Positions 22,787 through 34,215 of a stretch of DNA of 64,000 bases are shown here, one piece after another. A program made the position numbers and the translations under genes. Numbering within the stretch: the stretch's first letter is position 1; each line of letters starts with the position of its first letter. The notes beneath the pieces are model-generated. The model had not been told where the DNA came from. It worked only from the letters and a program-made list of their open reading frames with translations, and ran no database searches. This DNA comes from Euphorbia lathyris. Lineage: Eukaryota > Streptophyta > Magnoliopsida > Malpighiales > Euphorbiaceae. The stretch lies in contig NC_088915.1 of assembly GCF_963576675.1 (NCBI RefSeq), positions 90,653,501 to 90,717,500 of the forward strand, in the 5' to 3' direction.

Positions 22787-25596
22787 CTATTTCTTTTTCT
22801 TCTGTTGTGACTGACTTGACCCATGCTGTGTTCTTGCTGGTGTTCTCGCTTGATCTTTCTCCCCCGTTTTGTCAGCATTGGGAGGAGGAGGAATCCTAAA
22901 GCTGTCGGTTAAGACGGCTCTGGTCAGTTCATTGGACAGGGCTTTAAGCCTGTCAGCGCTTTCATTGACGCCATAAAAAATGGCAACTCCCTGTCCTGAG
23001 ACTTCAGCGGGTATATTTAGCTCGGCAGCACTGATCATACTGACTATGAAGGCTTCAGACTTACCAATCCATATAAGTGCATCAGTCAGTCCAGCAATGA
23101 CTTGATGAAAGGTTTTGAGAAGGTAAGTGTCAAAGTACTGACGCTGAATATTTGTGTGACGGATGTGATTGAAGGTTTGCCTTGTGATAGACAGCATCTC
23201 GTTTTGTTTCATTTGGTCAGTGTCCATCTCCTGCTTGTTCAGATTGAGCAATCGAACAGCTTCACCAATTTGCTCCACTGAGCACTGAGAGTAAGAGACC
23301 ATTTGCTCATTGGTCTTGAGTTGCTCGGTGTGAAGCTGAGCAAAAAGCATCTTTACCTCATCAGAGGTTGCATATCCAGGTTGCACAGCTGACAAGTTCT
23401 GTACTTGCTGGTGTAGAGCATTTAAATGTTGCACAGTGGTCAGCTGGATCTCGGCCAGCTTGGCGATAGAATCCTGCTTAGCTTGCTGTCCTTGATAGGA
23501 AATGAGGATATTCAGCAAGTCCTTGAGTCCCTTAACTTCGTTGAGAAGCTGAGTGACCTGGGAAAGCTGAGTAGTCTCAATAGATGAAGACCCAGCAGCA
23601 GGAGGAGTGGAATGTTGAAGGTCTCTGATCAACGCTTGCATTGAGTCAATTATCCTTTTGCCGGACTCAGTGGCATTCAGATAGCTTTGAGAGCCTTCAG
23701 GGACATCAGTGTGACCGGTAGGAGGAGTCAAAGGAATGACATGGTCAGTGACTGTAATGGTGTTTTCAATCTGCACTTGAGGTTCTGGTATGGTTGATTG
23801 ATCGATAGAAAGATGAGTTGGAGAAGTAGTAACTCGAATACTGTCTGTGTTGACGAGTGCAGATGTATTTGGAGTCAACACAATGTTGGGATGGACAACA
23901 TTAACAGTACTCGTCTCAACTTGACTTATTGAGGTAGCGGAGGTATTTTGGTCGGCATGTTCCTGTGGGAAGAAACAGAGGCTTGTTTTTCGATGGATGC
24001 CGCAGGTTTTCTACCAATAAATTTGAGTTTTAGGGCAGAGGGGTCTTTGGTTGGTTATTGAACGGCAAAGGTAGGAAAAGTTGTTAGTTCAACAGGAGTC
24101 TCACTGACTTCTTTCTGACTTGCCTTAACCAACCTTCTTTTTCTGGGAGGATTGTCGGCCGGTATAGATTCTCCTGAGTGAGATGGAGAAGAAGCTTGTT
24201 GCTGATGAGTAGGCTAGTCATCTTGTACTTGGACTTGATCAACATTGTGTTGGTCAAGTACTTGCTCTTCTCCAGCGGCCAACCCAGTATTGGCTTGCTC
24301 AGCTTCAGTTTCACTGGCTGTAGCCTCACTGTCCTCAGCGTCATCCTAACTACTGGCCTCTTCTTCTTCTTCTGAACTAACTCCATCTAGTTCTTCCTCA
24401 ACTTGTGCAATGAACTGATCGTCCAAATGCACCTCATCTTCTTCATACTCAGCTACATTACCTTGACATTGGGTGAAGTGAGAGTCACCAGGCACAACAA
24501 TGTCAGTAGGTATGGCGTCTAAGGGAGTCAGTGTAGAAGACTTCTGCTTCTTCTGAGGTTGCTCATTAGTGTCCTCAGTTTCAGGCTCATCTTGCCTGCT
24601 CCTTTTCTCAGCTTACTTAGCAGCTGACTTCTGCCTCTTAGCTGGAGACTCAACATCTTTGGAAGGAGTCTCAACAGCTTTTCTTTTCTGGGAAGCTGGG
24701 GCCTTAGTCCTTCTTCCTTTCTTTGGGACAGCAGTTCCCTCAGCAGCAGCTTTACCTTTCTTCAAAGGCTGACCGAACTTCAATGCTCTCAGCGAAGCCG
24801 CTGTGATCTCAGATCCTCTAGCTGTTTCTTCATCTGTCAGGTCTACCTGATGATCAATGAGGATCCAGGTGATGAGCGATCCTAGCCTCAGCGTGCCAGT
24901 ACTGCGTTGGAAGCCAGCGATAAGAAATACTGGCATGTTGATCGGTTTGTACGTCAACATATGCCAGATGAAGCATTGTTCGAAGTTCGTTGCTGAGGTA
25001 GTGCAGTTGATCTTCGGATAGATAAAATAACTTAGTAGATAATGAGCCATCTTCTGGTGCTGACCCATAGGTGAAGCTGAGACTTCTCTTGAGTGGCCCT
25101 CAGGTTTTCAAAAGTTGACCTCGTACCCAGTACCATCCTGATCTCCTGATCTCCTTAGTCTTGCTCCCTCAGTCTTTAACTGGAGCAAATTTCCTAGGTA
25201 GAGAGGGTTTACGAAGATGGTTTTCTCTTTCACTACAGTTACCAGATAGTCCTGGTTGTCGTCAGCAACGCGAAGGTTGTGGTAAAACTCCCTCACAAGG
25301 TCAGGGTAAGTATGATCCCTAATTGAAAATAGCCCAGTCCATCCATTCTGTGAAATCCACTCGCAGAAGGGTTGTTCGTTTTGTACGAAGGCTTCAGATA
25401 CCCATCTTGAGGGCTCAACTTTCCATTCGCGGACGTTTTCGAAAACCTTTGTATAGGTCCTGACTTTTTCAGGCTTTCCCTTACTAGAGGATTGGCCAGT
25501 TTTTCCTTTGCTCGGTGTTGGAGGATTTTTTGTAGGTTCATCTGAGCTGGGTTTAGAGTGACCAGCGCCGGAGATGTTGAAGGAAGCTTTAGTCAT
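22787..25596 (-). pseudogene. Sirevirus-like A post-pol ORF (ORF3)
   Basis: Begins with an ATG at 25596 (MTKASFNISGAG) and spans about 935 codons with several stops, at 25108, 24613 and in the middle part. The N-terminal third is globular and conserved with the + strand copy at 46128: PFCEWISQNGW, YPDLVREFYHNL, then FEQCFIWHMLTY, LRLGSLIT. It resembles the plant putative transposon protein domain, as I recall it. The middle is acidic and Ser/Pro-rich with basic patches. The last open stretch (23881-22787) is helical and Gln-rich and ends in a lysine run. No membrane segment is evident, so an envelope role is not supported. A TATA box lies 107 bp upstream. Confidence 0.75.
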
Positions 25597-25695
25597 AATT
25601 TGGGAGAAGAAGGTATGGAAATCTTAGAGAGAGAGAGAGTTTCTTTGCTAGAGAGTTCGATAATCGTAAAGAATAAAAAATGGGGAATTACCCAT

Positions 25696-25817
25696 TATTT
25701 ATAGAGATGAGGTATGGTGTGGATTTAATCGAATCCATGTGTCAGTTTTGCCTTGGGATTGTGAACCGACAAAGATCCTGGCATTTATGACACATACGGC
25801 GTATACGTCATCCTAGG
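25696..25817 (-). promoter_or_regulatory. Putative internal promoter of ORF3 (copy A)
   Basis: The minus strand has TATAAATA at 25703-25696, 107 bp before the ORF3 ATG, followed by a CT-rich leader. Further upstream are two blocks shared with copy D: a block ending GCCAGGATCT (25768-25795) and cctaggatgacgta (25804-25817 as reverse complement), which includes a TGACGT core of the type bound by plant bZIP factors. Confidence 0.6.
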
Positions 25818-26063
25818 GGCTATACGCGTGCTATTGCATTTATTCTAACGGATCTAACACTCAGCGTTTAGAATACTAAGCGTTTGATATTCTGAGTGGT
25901 CAGTATTGCATTAAACGGATGATTTCTAAGTTTAAAGCTAACTTACTCAGTGTGCAAGTTTACTCAGTATTTGCTGTTTAATTAATTTCAATGAGTACAC
26001 AGCAAAAAACAATCATTCAGCATAGTAATTCACTCAGCATGCATATTCATTTAGTTCAGGAAT

Positions 26064-26876
26064 TTACTGAAGAGGATTAAACATACCAATAGCTTCTCTC
26101 AGTATGCTGAACTGCTCACGAGCCAGTGGCTACATGAAGATATCCGCAAGCTGTTCATCCGTTGGGACAAAGGTCAGCTTTATCTCACCTTTGAGTACAT
26201 GGTCTCTAATGAAGTGATGTCTGATGCTGACATGCTTCATTCTGCTGTGTTGAATTGGGTTCTTTGAAAGATCAATTGCACTTTTATTGTCACATTTGAC
26301 TTCAATTGCCTTTGTTTGAACACCATAGTCTTCAAGCTGTTGCTTAATCCATAGGACTTGAGCAACACAATGACCAGCAGCAATGTACTCAGCTTCAGTG
26401 GTAGACAAGGCTACTGACGCCTGCTTTTTGCTGAACCAGGATACTAGACAGCTTCCTAAGAAGTGACATCCTCCTGAGGTGCTTTTACGTTCCAGCTTAT
26501 CCCATCCATAGTCAGCGTCAGTGTATCCGATGAGTGTGAAATCATGAGTATTGGGATACCATAAACCTGCGTTCACTGAGCTTTGCAAATATCTAAGGAT
26601 TCTTTTTACAGCAATGTAATGAGATTCCTTAGGGTTAGATTGATATCTAGCACAGTAGCATACTGAGAACTGAATATCCGGTCTACTGGCTGTTAAGTAA
26701 AGTAGAGAGCCTATCATATCTCGATATAATTTGATGTCTACTGACTTACCATTCTCGTCAGCGCATAGGACAGTGTCAGTGCCCATAGGAGTGGATATTG
26801 GCTTGCAATTTTCCAAATCATATTTCTTTAATATCTCCTTGGCATATTTGGCTTGACTGATGAAGATGCCGTTCAT
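26064..26876 (-). pseudogene. Copia RT C-terminal end and RNase H
   Basis: Opens at a deletion junction near 26876 and reads [57 protein letters not shown], the RT thumb and copia RNase H catalytic region. A TAG after QLADIF (26130-26132) interrupts it; the frame then runs to a TAA at 26064. The sequence is about 90% identical by eye to the corresponding part of the + strand element at 44819-45623. RNase H acidic residues D, E and D appear to be retained. Confidence 0.88.
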
Positions 26877-26956
26877 ACTGGGAGAAACCGAGTACTGTTT
26901 TCGCCCATGGTAGGGATCAGCTTAAGGTTGTTAGACCTTTTACAGAGAGCTTTTAG

Positions 26957-26968
26957 GCTCTGATACCA
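26957..26968 (-). promoter_or_regulatory. Primer-binding site (initiator tRNA-Met)
   Basis: The minus strand reads TGGTATCAGAGC, complementary to the 3' end of plant initiator tRNA-Met, 2 bp inside the 5' LTR. About 80 bp of leader separates it from the RT deletion junction. Confidence 0.88.
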
Positions 26969-26970
26969 CT

Positions 26971-28304
26971 TGTTGGTCCCTTATAACAGTGCAAGTATAG
27001 TTCCAAGGGGGGGTTAGGAACTATTTAAACTTTTTCTTATGTTTGGGCAAACTTCTTTTCTTAAGAGAAAAGGTTTTAATAGCGGCGATGAGTGATCAGT
27101 AAGATACTAGCTTAGTCAACTGGTGACTAGGTCAGTTTCTTGACTTGAGTCAGGAGATAGCACTTAAAGTCTATTCCTGAGCTCAGATGTTCGATGCGCA
27201 CAACTCAGCTTGACCTTTTTACTTGGTCAGTTTTGGTTATTTAAGCAAGCAATATATATAAGGAGTTTAAGGTAAGAAATACGTTACTCGGCAGATTTAT
27301 CCAGGTTCGGCTTCTTCTAAGCCTACGTCCTGTCCCCGGAACACGTTCCGAGATTTCAAATCCTCTATTGAGCTCTTTAAAGGTAGAGCCTCAAACCTTT
27401 TACAATCTTAGCAACTGAGTATAACAAGAGTACCTTCCTCTATACCTCTACTCAATCCTAATCTCTTGCTGAGTACTATAACCGAGTACTCAGCCTCTCC
27501 TTTCTAATCTCTAGAAATGATAAGTGTTTGTCCTAAACAATGATTTGCTAAGACACCTTAGATGATTGAATAATCACTCTAGACTTTTACACAAAAGATA
27601 TTGAATGTAGTGTAAGGTTGCTTTGCTTTTTGCTTGCAGAACTTTGCGTAGAGATTTGGTCAGCGTAATGGCTTGATCAAGTTCTGTAAGTGTTGAAGCT
27701 TCTAATGGCACTCTATTTATAGAGATGTCTGGGCATCGGTCATTTCGAATTTCAAAATAACCGTTGGAAGGAAACGGCTTCCTGTCGTTGTCATCCTGAC
27801 TTGCTCAGAGCTCTCGGCCAATCAGATTTGTGTATCTTCTGTCCTTGGTCAGTTCAGCAGAATGTCTCTCCTTTTATGGTAAAGTCAACTGGACAACATA
27901 CTGTGTCATCTGAACTTTACCCAAAGTATAAATACTTTGTCTGGAAGTTTTTCTTATCCAGCTGCTGTCTTGTACGTTTGTTGAATCTACTCAGCAGCTT
28001 CATCTTGAAGTTGTTCCCGAAGGTCTTCTAGATCCTTCTTATGCTGAGTTGCGTTCTGTCCAAAGTGACAACGTTTTGACAAACGCGGGCCGAGTTGTAC
28101 TGAGTTGTTTGACTTGGGCTTTGACACTTGTATTGGGCTTGGGCCTTTTAATTCTTGTGTCTTATAAACAATTTAACTCAACATTGAACAAACACATTAG
28201 TAGAATAAATCAAAGCATTTAAACTTAGTGTGTTTAGAATATGTATTTCAATTATACTTAAACAATTTTGTCAAATCAAAATTATGTGGAAAGGTGTTTC
28301 AACA
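26971..28304 (-). repeat. Sirevirus-like A, 5' LTR
   Basis: 1334 bp, starting tgttggtccc on the plus strand and ending gtttcaaca. TATAAATA at 27721-27714 (minus) and the gctgagtact/agtactcagc inverted repeat with a 7-nt loop (27468-27494) are conserved with the other LTR. Confidence 0.88.
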
Positions 28305-28313
28305 ACTTTGACC

Positions 28314-29234
28314 ATGAACAAGAAGAAAACTTCAATCTCTTTTAGGAATAATGGTATCCCTTACACCATTGACTATGAAGCAATGGGAAATATGTTTGGT
28401 TTCCCTACTTCTGATTTTTATGATAAGCCTAAAGATTTTGATAATGATGTGGTTTGGCAAACTCTTTCGGACCAAGACTATTTTAATTCCAAAAACACTT
28501 CAAGCAAGTTGATTAAGGACAATTGTGTGTTCTTCTTTCATAAGTATTTGAGTTTCTCCTTGTTTGGTCGTGTTGAGAGTTCCAAGGTTCAGGTTCGGGA
28601 TTTATATGTTTTGGATAGCTTGTTTAAAGGTTTGAGGATTGATAGCATTGGTATGTTGTTTGATAATTTGTTCCGTGCTTCGAGGGCTACTACCATTCAG
28701 ATCCCTCTTTGTAATTTTATCACCGCTATTGTGTTGGGAGCATGGGGAGAATTGGCCGAATATGACATGACCACCTACCGTGGGTATATTCCGCTTTTGG
28801 ACATCTCAGCTCTTAAGCGAGCTCATTTATTGCTTCCACAAGGACCTCCCGTCTTTATTTCGTATGCCTCCCGTATTGCTCACCTTCGTGGCACTATGGG
28901 TGGTGGCGCTTCAAGTTCTCAATTTGTAGGTACCGAAGGCGGCGGAGAGGCGGAAGGCGAGGAGGATGAACCACCGGCTCAAGATCAACCCCAAGCACCT
29001 CAAGCGGCGGATGATCCGGTAGATTTGCGGAGAATTTTGGACCAAATCAATTCCAACAATCGTCAAATGAACTTAAGAATTGATGATTTGGTTGAAAACA
29101 ATATGGTGATGAATGACAACCTCAACCTTTTGAGGCGTGAACATCGATCGACTCGGCATCGGATGCTTTCCTTTTTCCGACGCCGCAATGTGGAGACGTC
29201 ACCTACACCTCCCGATTCCCCACCTCAAGCTTAG
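28314..29234 (+). pseudogene. Athila-3 env-position ORF (ATHILA ORF-1-like), 5' truncated
   Basis: 307 codons from an internal ATG. The frame also runs upstream into the copia LTR, so the true N-terminus is lost. Conserved pieces are ISFRNNGIPYTIDYEAMGNM, NCVFFFHKYLSFSLFGR and CNFITAIVLGAWGELAEYD. Then comes a Gly/Glu/Pro-rich linker (around residues 210-240) and a predicted coiled coil (LRRILDQINSNNRQMNLRID) ending in a basic tail. It is only distantly similar to the ORF of Athila-2 at 17676-19090, so the two elements belong to different sublineages. The open frame and lack of stops make it the best preserved coding segment in the nest. Confidence 0.72.
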
Positions 29235-30610
29235 GTTGTTTATTTAATTTTATTATCTTGTTATAATTTGGTACAATTTTTATTTTCATATGTTTGGTAC
29301 AATTTTCAATTTTTAATTTTATGTTGAATGTTTCATTTGCACCATTTCTATCTTTATTTCATATGCTTAATTTGTGTGCTTATTATTCTTGATATCTCGC
29401 TTTTGCACCAATGAGGACATGGTCCAATTTAAGTGTGGGAGGAGATGTACATCATTTTCATTTTTCTAGCACAAATAACAAATGCAACGAATCATTTATA
29501 ACAAATGCAACGTATTTTGCAACATAAACTTGTTTAAAACGCTATTTTTATTAACTTTACATTTTCATATATTTTTAAAATTAATCATAAGTTAATATGA
29601 TTCTTTTTAGGTTATCATTATCGTTAGAAATAATATTTCTATACGGGTAATATTTTTTAAAATTTTTCACAAATCTCCGATACGATTTTTAAGTAAAATT
29701 GTCTCGAGTAAATGTATTTTAAGTAAAAATTCGTTATTCTATCTCTATTTTATATCATGAAATTCATGATACAATAAATCTTATTTTAATTTTCAATTAG
29801 GTTTATAGGCATTAAATTGAACTAACAATTTTAGCTCGGTTTGATTTCGTCTTACATTAACACCAATTGAAGTTTTTAAGGAAACTTTAGCCATAATACA
29901 TATTGAATTTTAAGTCAATATAGGATGAATGTGCTATTTTTCTTTTTCCCAAGTTACAATTTTATAATTCATATTAATCAATCAATTAGTTGAATTCTTA
30001 ACTTTTGGCCACGATTGAGACCAACCTTATCACAATCGAGGTATGAAAGGGAAGAAAATTAAGTACCGTTTACTTTTGGCCACGGTTGCGACCACCCTTA
30101 TCACAATCGAGGTATGGAAGGAACGTTAAAAGCAAAAATAAGCGTGTATAAGTTTAAAGTAACGATTGCGTCCACCCATGGCGTGGTCGGTACCTCTTAA
30201 GCGAACACAAAGCAATAAAAATACGTATAAAATTACGATCAAGACCACCCTTATCTCGGGCGTAACTAAGCAATAATTAATCCTAAGTACTTATTTAAAA
30301 ATAATATATCTCATATATTAGTTTAGGTTTGGGAAAAGAAATTTTGTGCTTTGAAATGCCTTGATACGAAAGACTCAATAACATGCGTGCTTATATTGTC
30401 CCGAATGCTTCGATTCAAAATTGGAAATACAAGACGAATGATATATCGTATTTATACTAAGTTAGTTTGATATTTTGCGTATAAATTTGTCATGCGAAGT
30501 TAGTCTTTTCGGCTTAACTAATTTAAAAGATAATACAGAGATATATGTTTTATTTTCGTAAAGAGATTAGTTAGAGAATAAATTCAGTAAAATTTTGCTC
30601 GGGACTAGCA
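29235..30610 (+). other. Athila-3 3' non-coding region
   Basis: No gene. Near 29404-29446 it has aatgaggacatgg followed by aagtgtgggagg, the Athila-3 version of the GAGGACA plus G-rich tract module. It contains the degenerate repeats annotated separately. Confidence 0.65.
30002..30275 (+). repeat. Degenerate tandem repeats, ~75 bp
   Basis: Four blocks of the form ggccacgattgagaccaacc plus a cacaatcgaggtatg-like end, starting near 30007, 30078, 30160 and 30234. The first two are close copies and the last two are degraded. Confidence 0.65.
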
Positions 30611-30630
30611 AAAGATTAAGTGTGGAGATT

Positions 30631-32119
30631 TGTTAAGATACCTAAAATATCATCAATAATTACATCAATATTGCTACAAATTTATGCTATTTATATCTGT
30701 TTAGAATACTTTTACTCTCGAATATGTTTCTTTCATGCAAGGTACATAAATATTTGGTAAAATCCAAATAGGAGTAAAAAGAGCTCAAAAATAGAAGAAA
30801 AGCCCTACAAAAGGAGTCGAAGACGACGAAAATTAATAACGCTAAGTCGAGGACACGAATGAGAGCCAAAGAAGTGAAAAATGCTCCGTGCCGCGACCGC
30901 GGCCCCCAAATTCACGGTCGCGACACGCGTCCCTCAGCCTCTCCTTCCCTTCGTCTGAAGTACAATTGATGCTCCCCCATTCTCGGTACGAGCAGGAGAT
31001 TTTAGAAGCCTAGTTACACACTTTCGTTTTCGACGAAACGCGATCATTCGGGTGGATAAAGACGTCCTTTCACAGCGGACACGATCTTTCACAACGGACA
31101 CGATCCTTCACAACGGACACGACACTTCAATCAAGACTTTTCAACATCTATAAATAAAGAGTTGATGGAGAGTTGGTAATAATGATAGAGAATGATATAT
31201 GTGTAGAAGAAAGAGATTAGTGTAGAATTTATGCAGAAATTCCGAATCAAGTGATTCAGAAGTTAGATTTCGATTCTGTTCAAAAGCAATATGATGTACA
31301 CACATTGTTTACAAAATAATAACAAATTCAGTAGCGTTTAGACATTGTTCCAGTTTAGTTTACATTTTGGTAGTGGACCGACCCAGTCTCTATTACGAAG
31401 ATTCAGCGAGAAGATTGAGTAGAGGATTCGCCCCTGAGCCTGACAAACTCTAACGAAACCCAAGGAAAGGATTGACAACCCGTTCACTTTCACGCCGTCG
31501 AAGAATTCAATGCTCCATGTTCTCTGTAAACTTGTATCAATTTATATTTCATCTAATAAAGTCTGTTCTATTCGATAGATTTTTATGCAGCACTTATGGT
31601 AACCAATCCATTAAAGTGTCTGCTGGTGTTTTCATTAAAACGTAGTTTAATTCAAAATCTTTACAAGGAAACTTTGTTGAACACTTAGGCAAATTATTAT
31701 CTCGGTAGAGTTTTAATTTGGTTAAGGGCAATTATCCCGGATAAGGGTTTTGTCACGTTCAAAGCCTATTAATTAGAGGTTCCGTCATTTATAAAATCTT
31801 TATAATTCGTACAAAGTTTAAAGTTGTTTTCTTTGCTTAATGCAAACAAATATACTTGTTTACTTTTCTAAAGTACTAAAACGTTCCTGTTTTGCAAATT
31901 CATTTTTAATCAGATACTTTCTAACGTCTTCACATTCTAATCTAATTCTCATTCTAGCAATTTCAAAACCAAAACCGATTAAAACGATTTTCCCATATTA
32001 TAAACCTAAAAGTAAATTTAACCGATTCAAAATAAGTTTTGTTGAAAAACGTTCCCTGTGGGATCGATATCTTTTATTACTACAAGCGTATACCGTGCAC
32101 TTGCGGAAATCGCTCAACA
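30631..32119 (+). repeat. Athila-3 3' LTR
   Basis: 1489 bp from tgttaagatacc to cgctcaaca, preceded by the polypurine tract attaagtgtggagatt (30615-30630). A TATAAATA box lies at 31149-31156. Only one LTR is present. Confidence 0.82.
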
Positions 32120-32660
32120 GCACCCTTCTGAGCAGCTCTTTGTACCTTTCCCATGCTTCAGCCAGCGACTTATCTTCGTCCTGTATGAAGCGTGACACTT
32201 CATTTCGTAGCTTGATGGCTTGTCGAGGCGGAAAATACTTCATCAAAAAAGCTCTTGCCATCTCTTCCCAACTCGTGATCGTTCCCGGCTGCAAATTTCG
32301 CAGCCAGGTTTTCGCTTTATCCCTCAGGGAAAAAGGAAACAGCTTTAATCTGATCACGTCGTCAGAGACACCCCTGTTCGACCTGAATGTGTTGCACAAT
32401 GTGATGAATTCTTGAAGATGCCCATTTGGATCTTCAGATTGAAACCCATTAAATTGCACTGAGGCCTGGATCATCTGTATCATGGACCCTTTTACTTCGA
32501 ACATGTTGTTCCCCTCGTTGGGCAACACGGTACACGATGAGTGTCCCTCGGTAGTTGGCCTGGAGTAGTCTCTGATTCTCATAACATGAGGGTTATTGTT
32601 TTCTCCTTCTTCTTCTTGGTTTGGTGGAACTGGCTGTTCTGGGCCTTCCCTTCCAGCCAT
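32120..32660 (-). pseudogene. gag: Athila-2 gag, 3' truncated
   Basis: ATG at 32660 (MAGREGPEQPV), with the same signatures as Athila-1 gag: MRIRDYSRPTTEGHSS, NGFQSEDPNGHLQEF, RLKLFPFSLRDKA and YFPPRQAIKLRNE. It is cut after ELLRRV at 32120 by Athila-3, after which the reading frame is foreign. Upstream, the leader to the primer-binding site is intact. Confidence 0.9.
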
Positions 32661-32875
32661 TCTTCTTTCTCTTTGCCTTTCTCTCTATCTAGCACGTCGA
32701 GCTCCCGCTCTGTTTCGTCTACATGTTCTCTCTAATTCGAGATCGATAGGAAAAACAGGAGGTGCAGCTCTACGCATAAACGGGTAATTAACTTCTTTGT
32801 TCCTGCACGCCTTAACACACAGATTAAAAACACCATGTTTTACAGAAATTTCAGCTATAAATTTGTTGCTCTCAA

Positions 32876-32893
32876 TTCCCGGCAACGGCGCCA
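32876..32893 (-). promoter_or_regulatory. Athila-2 primer-binding site (tRNA-Asp)
   Basis: TGGCGCCGTTGCCGGGAA on the minus strand, one mismatch from the Athila-1 site, 6 bp from the 5' LTR. Confidence 0.86.
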
Positions 32894-32899
32894 AAAACT

Positions 32900-34172
32900 T
32901 GTTGTCCTCAGATTAGAATCTAGCAAGTGCACTAGATACAAGTAATAAAGTGATAAGTGAGTATCGTCTCCACAGGGATTGTGATTCAAATCAATATTAG
33001 AAATCGTTGCTAAACAGTGTGTGTCACAACAGTGTCTTCTTTTATCGTTGATTGTTTGATGTTGGTTACTTAACAATTCAGGCAGACTGATGAAACAAGA
33101 AAATGAAATAACTTTGCAAAGATTTAGAGAATAGAACAGGCTCGACATAGCCGAACACGGTGTGCTACGTCTTACAACATTCCATGAATACAAGACAATG
33201 CCAATGAAGCCAAAGTTTCAGTTTGAAGTGAGTTTGAGTCAACTTTCGTGTGTTCTCAAACTCCTAAGATTTACTAACACCTTTAGCTTCCTAAAGATAC
33301 GTTCTTTCTAGCATTAAGAACAAAACTGCATTTCTAGATGAGAAAACCCTTGACACAACTTTCTAACTTGTCAGCTTCGAAGTTGGGAGATCAATAGAGA
33401 TATCGGTGAAGATGAAAGCAGTGTCCTAACATTCATCTAACACATACATAAATGCTTAAGCATGAAAGTTAAACCCTCATTGATCACAACATTGGCAAAA
33501 TACGAAATATTCATTAAAACATTATAACACTTACATCACCGGGTCGGCCAGGCCGTGCCCGTTCAAAATGGACTACTCACTCATATCGAGCAGTGAGCAG
33601 TCGATGGTTCTTGATACAGCTTGAGACTCCATGGGAGCTCTCCTCCTTCTTCTATTCTATTTTTCTAAAGAAAGATACTAAAAATCCCCCCTTCTTTAAC
33701 TTTTCTCTGCTTCACCTACTTAAAGGGAAAGATAGAGGCCAAAATCGGTACAACTTCTGTACCCTTTCTACAAAATAAGTCAACTACCAACTACGATTAA
33801 AATAAACTAAAATGATTAAATTTCGATTAACCCTTGAACACTCAAGGGGGTGATACTTCAAGTCATCTTGCTTCTTTAGGCAATCCCATTGCCACACACT
33901 TTCACCTGCCGCTCTGCCGCTTTCTCTGCCACTGCCACCATGATCTGTCGATGTCCATCATTGGATAATCCGGCGTTTGACCGCTGGATACAAGTAAAGC
34001 TCCACTCCTCTTGGCTTTAGCAAAACAAGCTGTTTCCAGCGAGTTTAGCATTTCTCTTTGCTTATCTGCACAAGGACAGTCATTAGCCCTTATTTCTTAC
34101 CAAATGACATAATAAAACACCCAAATTCCCTTATAAATACTATGTTAAACTTAGTCAATTTCATGCCTAACA
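32900..34172 (-). repeat. Athila-2 5' LTR
   Basis: 1273 bp, about 98% identical by eye to 14842-16110. Followed by target duplication tgtga. Confidence 0.92.
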
Positions 34173-34215
34173 TGTGACTTATATCTCGTTTAGCTGCTAA
34201 TTACGTGATGTCTTA

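Larger units (their letters stand above)
20961..28304 (-). mobile_element. Sirevirus-like Ty1/copia element A, no target duplication
   Basis: LTRs 20961-22289 and 26971-28304, primer site for initiator tRNA-Met, polypurine tract, the end of RT plus RNase H, and a long ORF after pol. gag, protease, integrase and most of RT are deleted between the leader and RT. The flanks are ctaat (left, in Athila-2 integrase) and acttt (right, in Athila-3 ORF), so there is no target duplication. The two LTRs differ at about 7% by eye, more than the LTRs of the enclosing Athila-2. Both facts point to recombination between two insertions of the family. Confidence 0.88.
28305..32119 (+). mobile_element. Athila-3: 3' half of an Athila-like element
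   Basis: Plus-strand fragment: env-position ORF, 1.4-kb non-coding region, polypurine tract, and a 3' LTR ending at 32119 inside Athila-2 gag. Everything 5' of the ORF is missing, cut at the LTR of copia A. The five bases after the LTR, gcacc, would be half of a target duplication whose partner is lost. It inserted antisense to Athila-2. Confidence 0.8.
14842..34172 (-). mobile_element. Athila-2: Ty3/gypsy Athila-like element with nested insertions
   Basis: Target duplication tgtga (14837-14841, 34173-34177), LTRs 14842-16110 and 32900-34172, tRNA-Asp primer site, gag start, integrase, env-position ORF and polypurine tract, all minus strand. Most of gag, protease, RT and RNase H are gone, replaced by the Sirevirus-like element and Athila-3. 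The LTRs differ by about 22 substitutions in 1.27 kb by eye (about 1.8%). It supplies the integrase and env-like parts that Athila-1 lacks, so the pair shows what an autonomous relative looked like. Confidence 0.92.

Noticed and set aside
32541..32787. Plus-strand frames opposite gag (also at 9201)
   Set aside because: Antisense shadows of the gag start with skewed Ser/Leu composition; gag on the other strand explains them.
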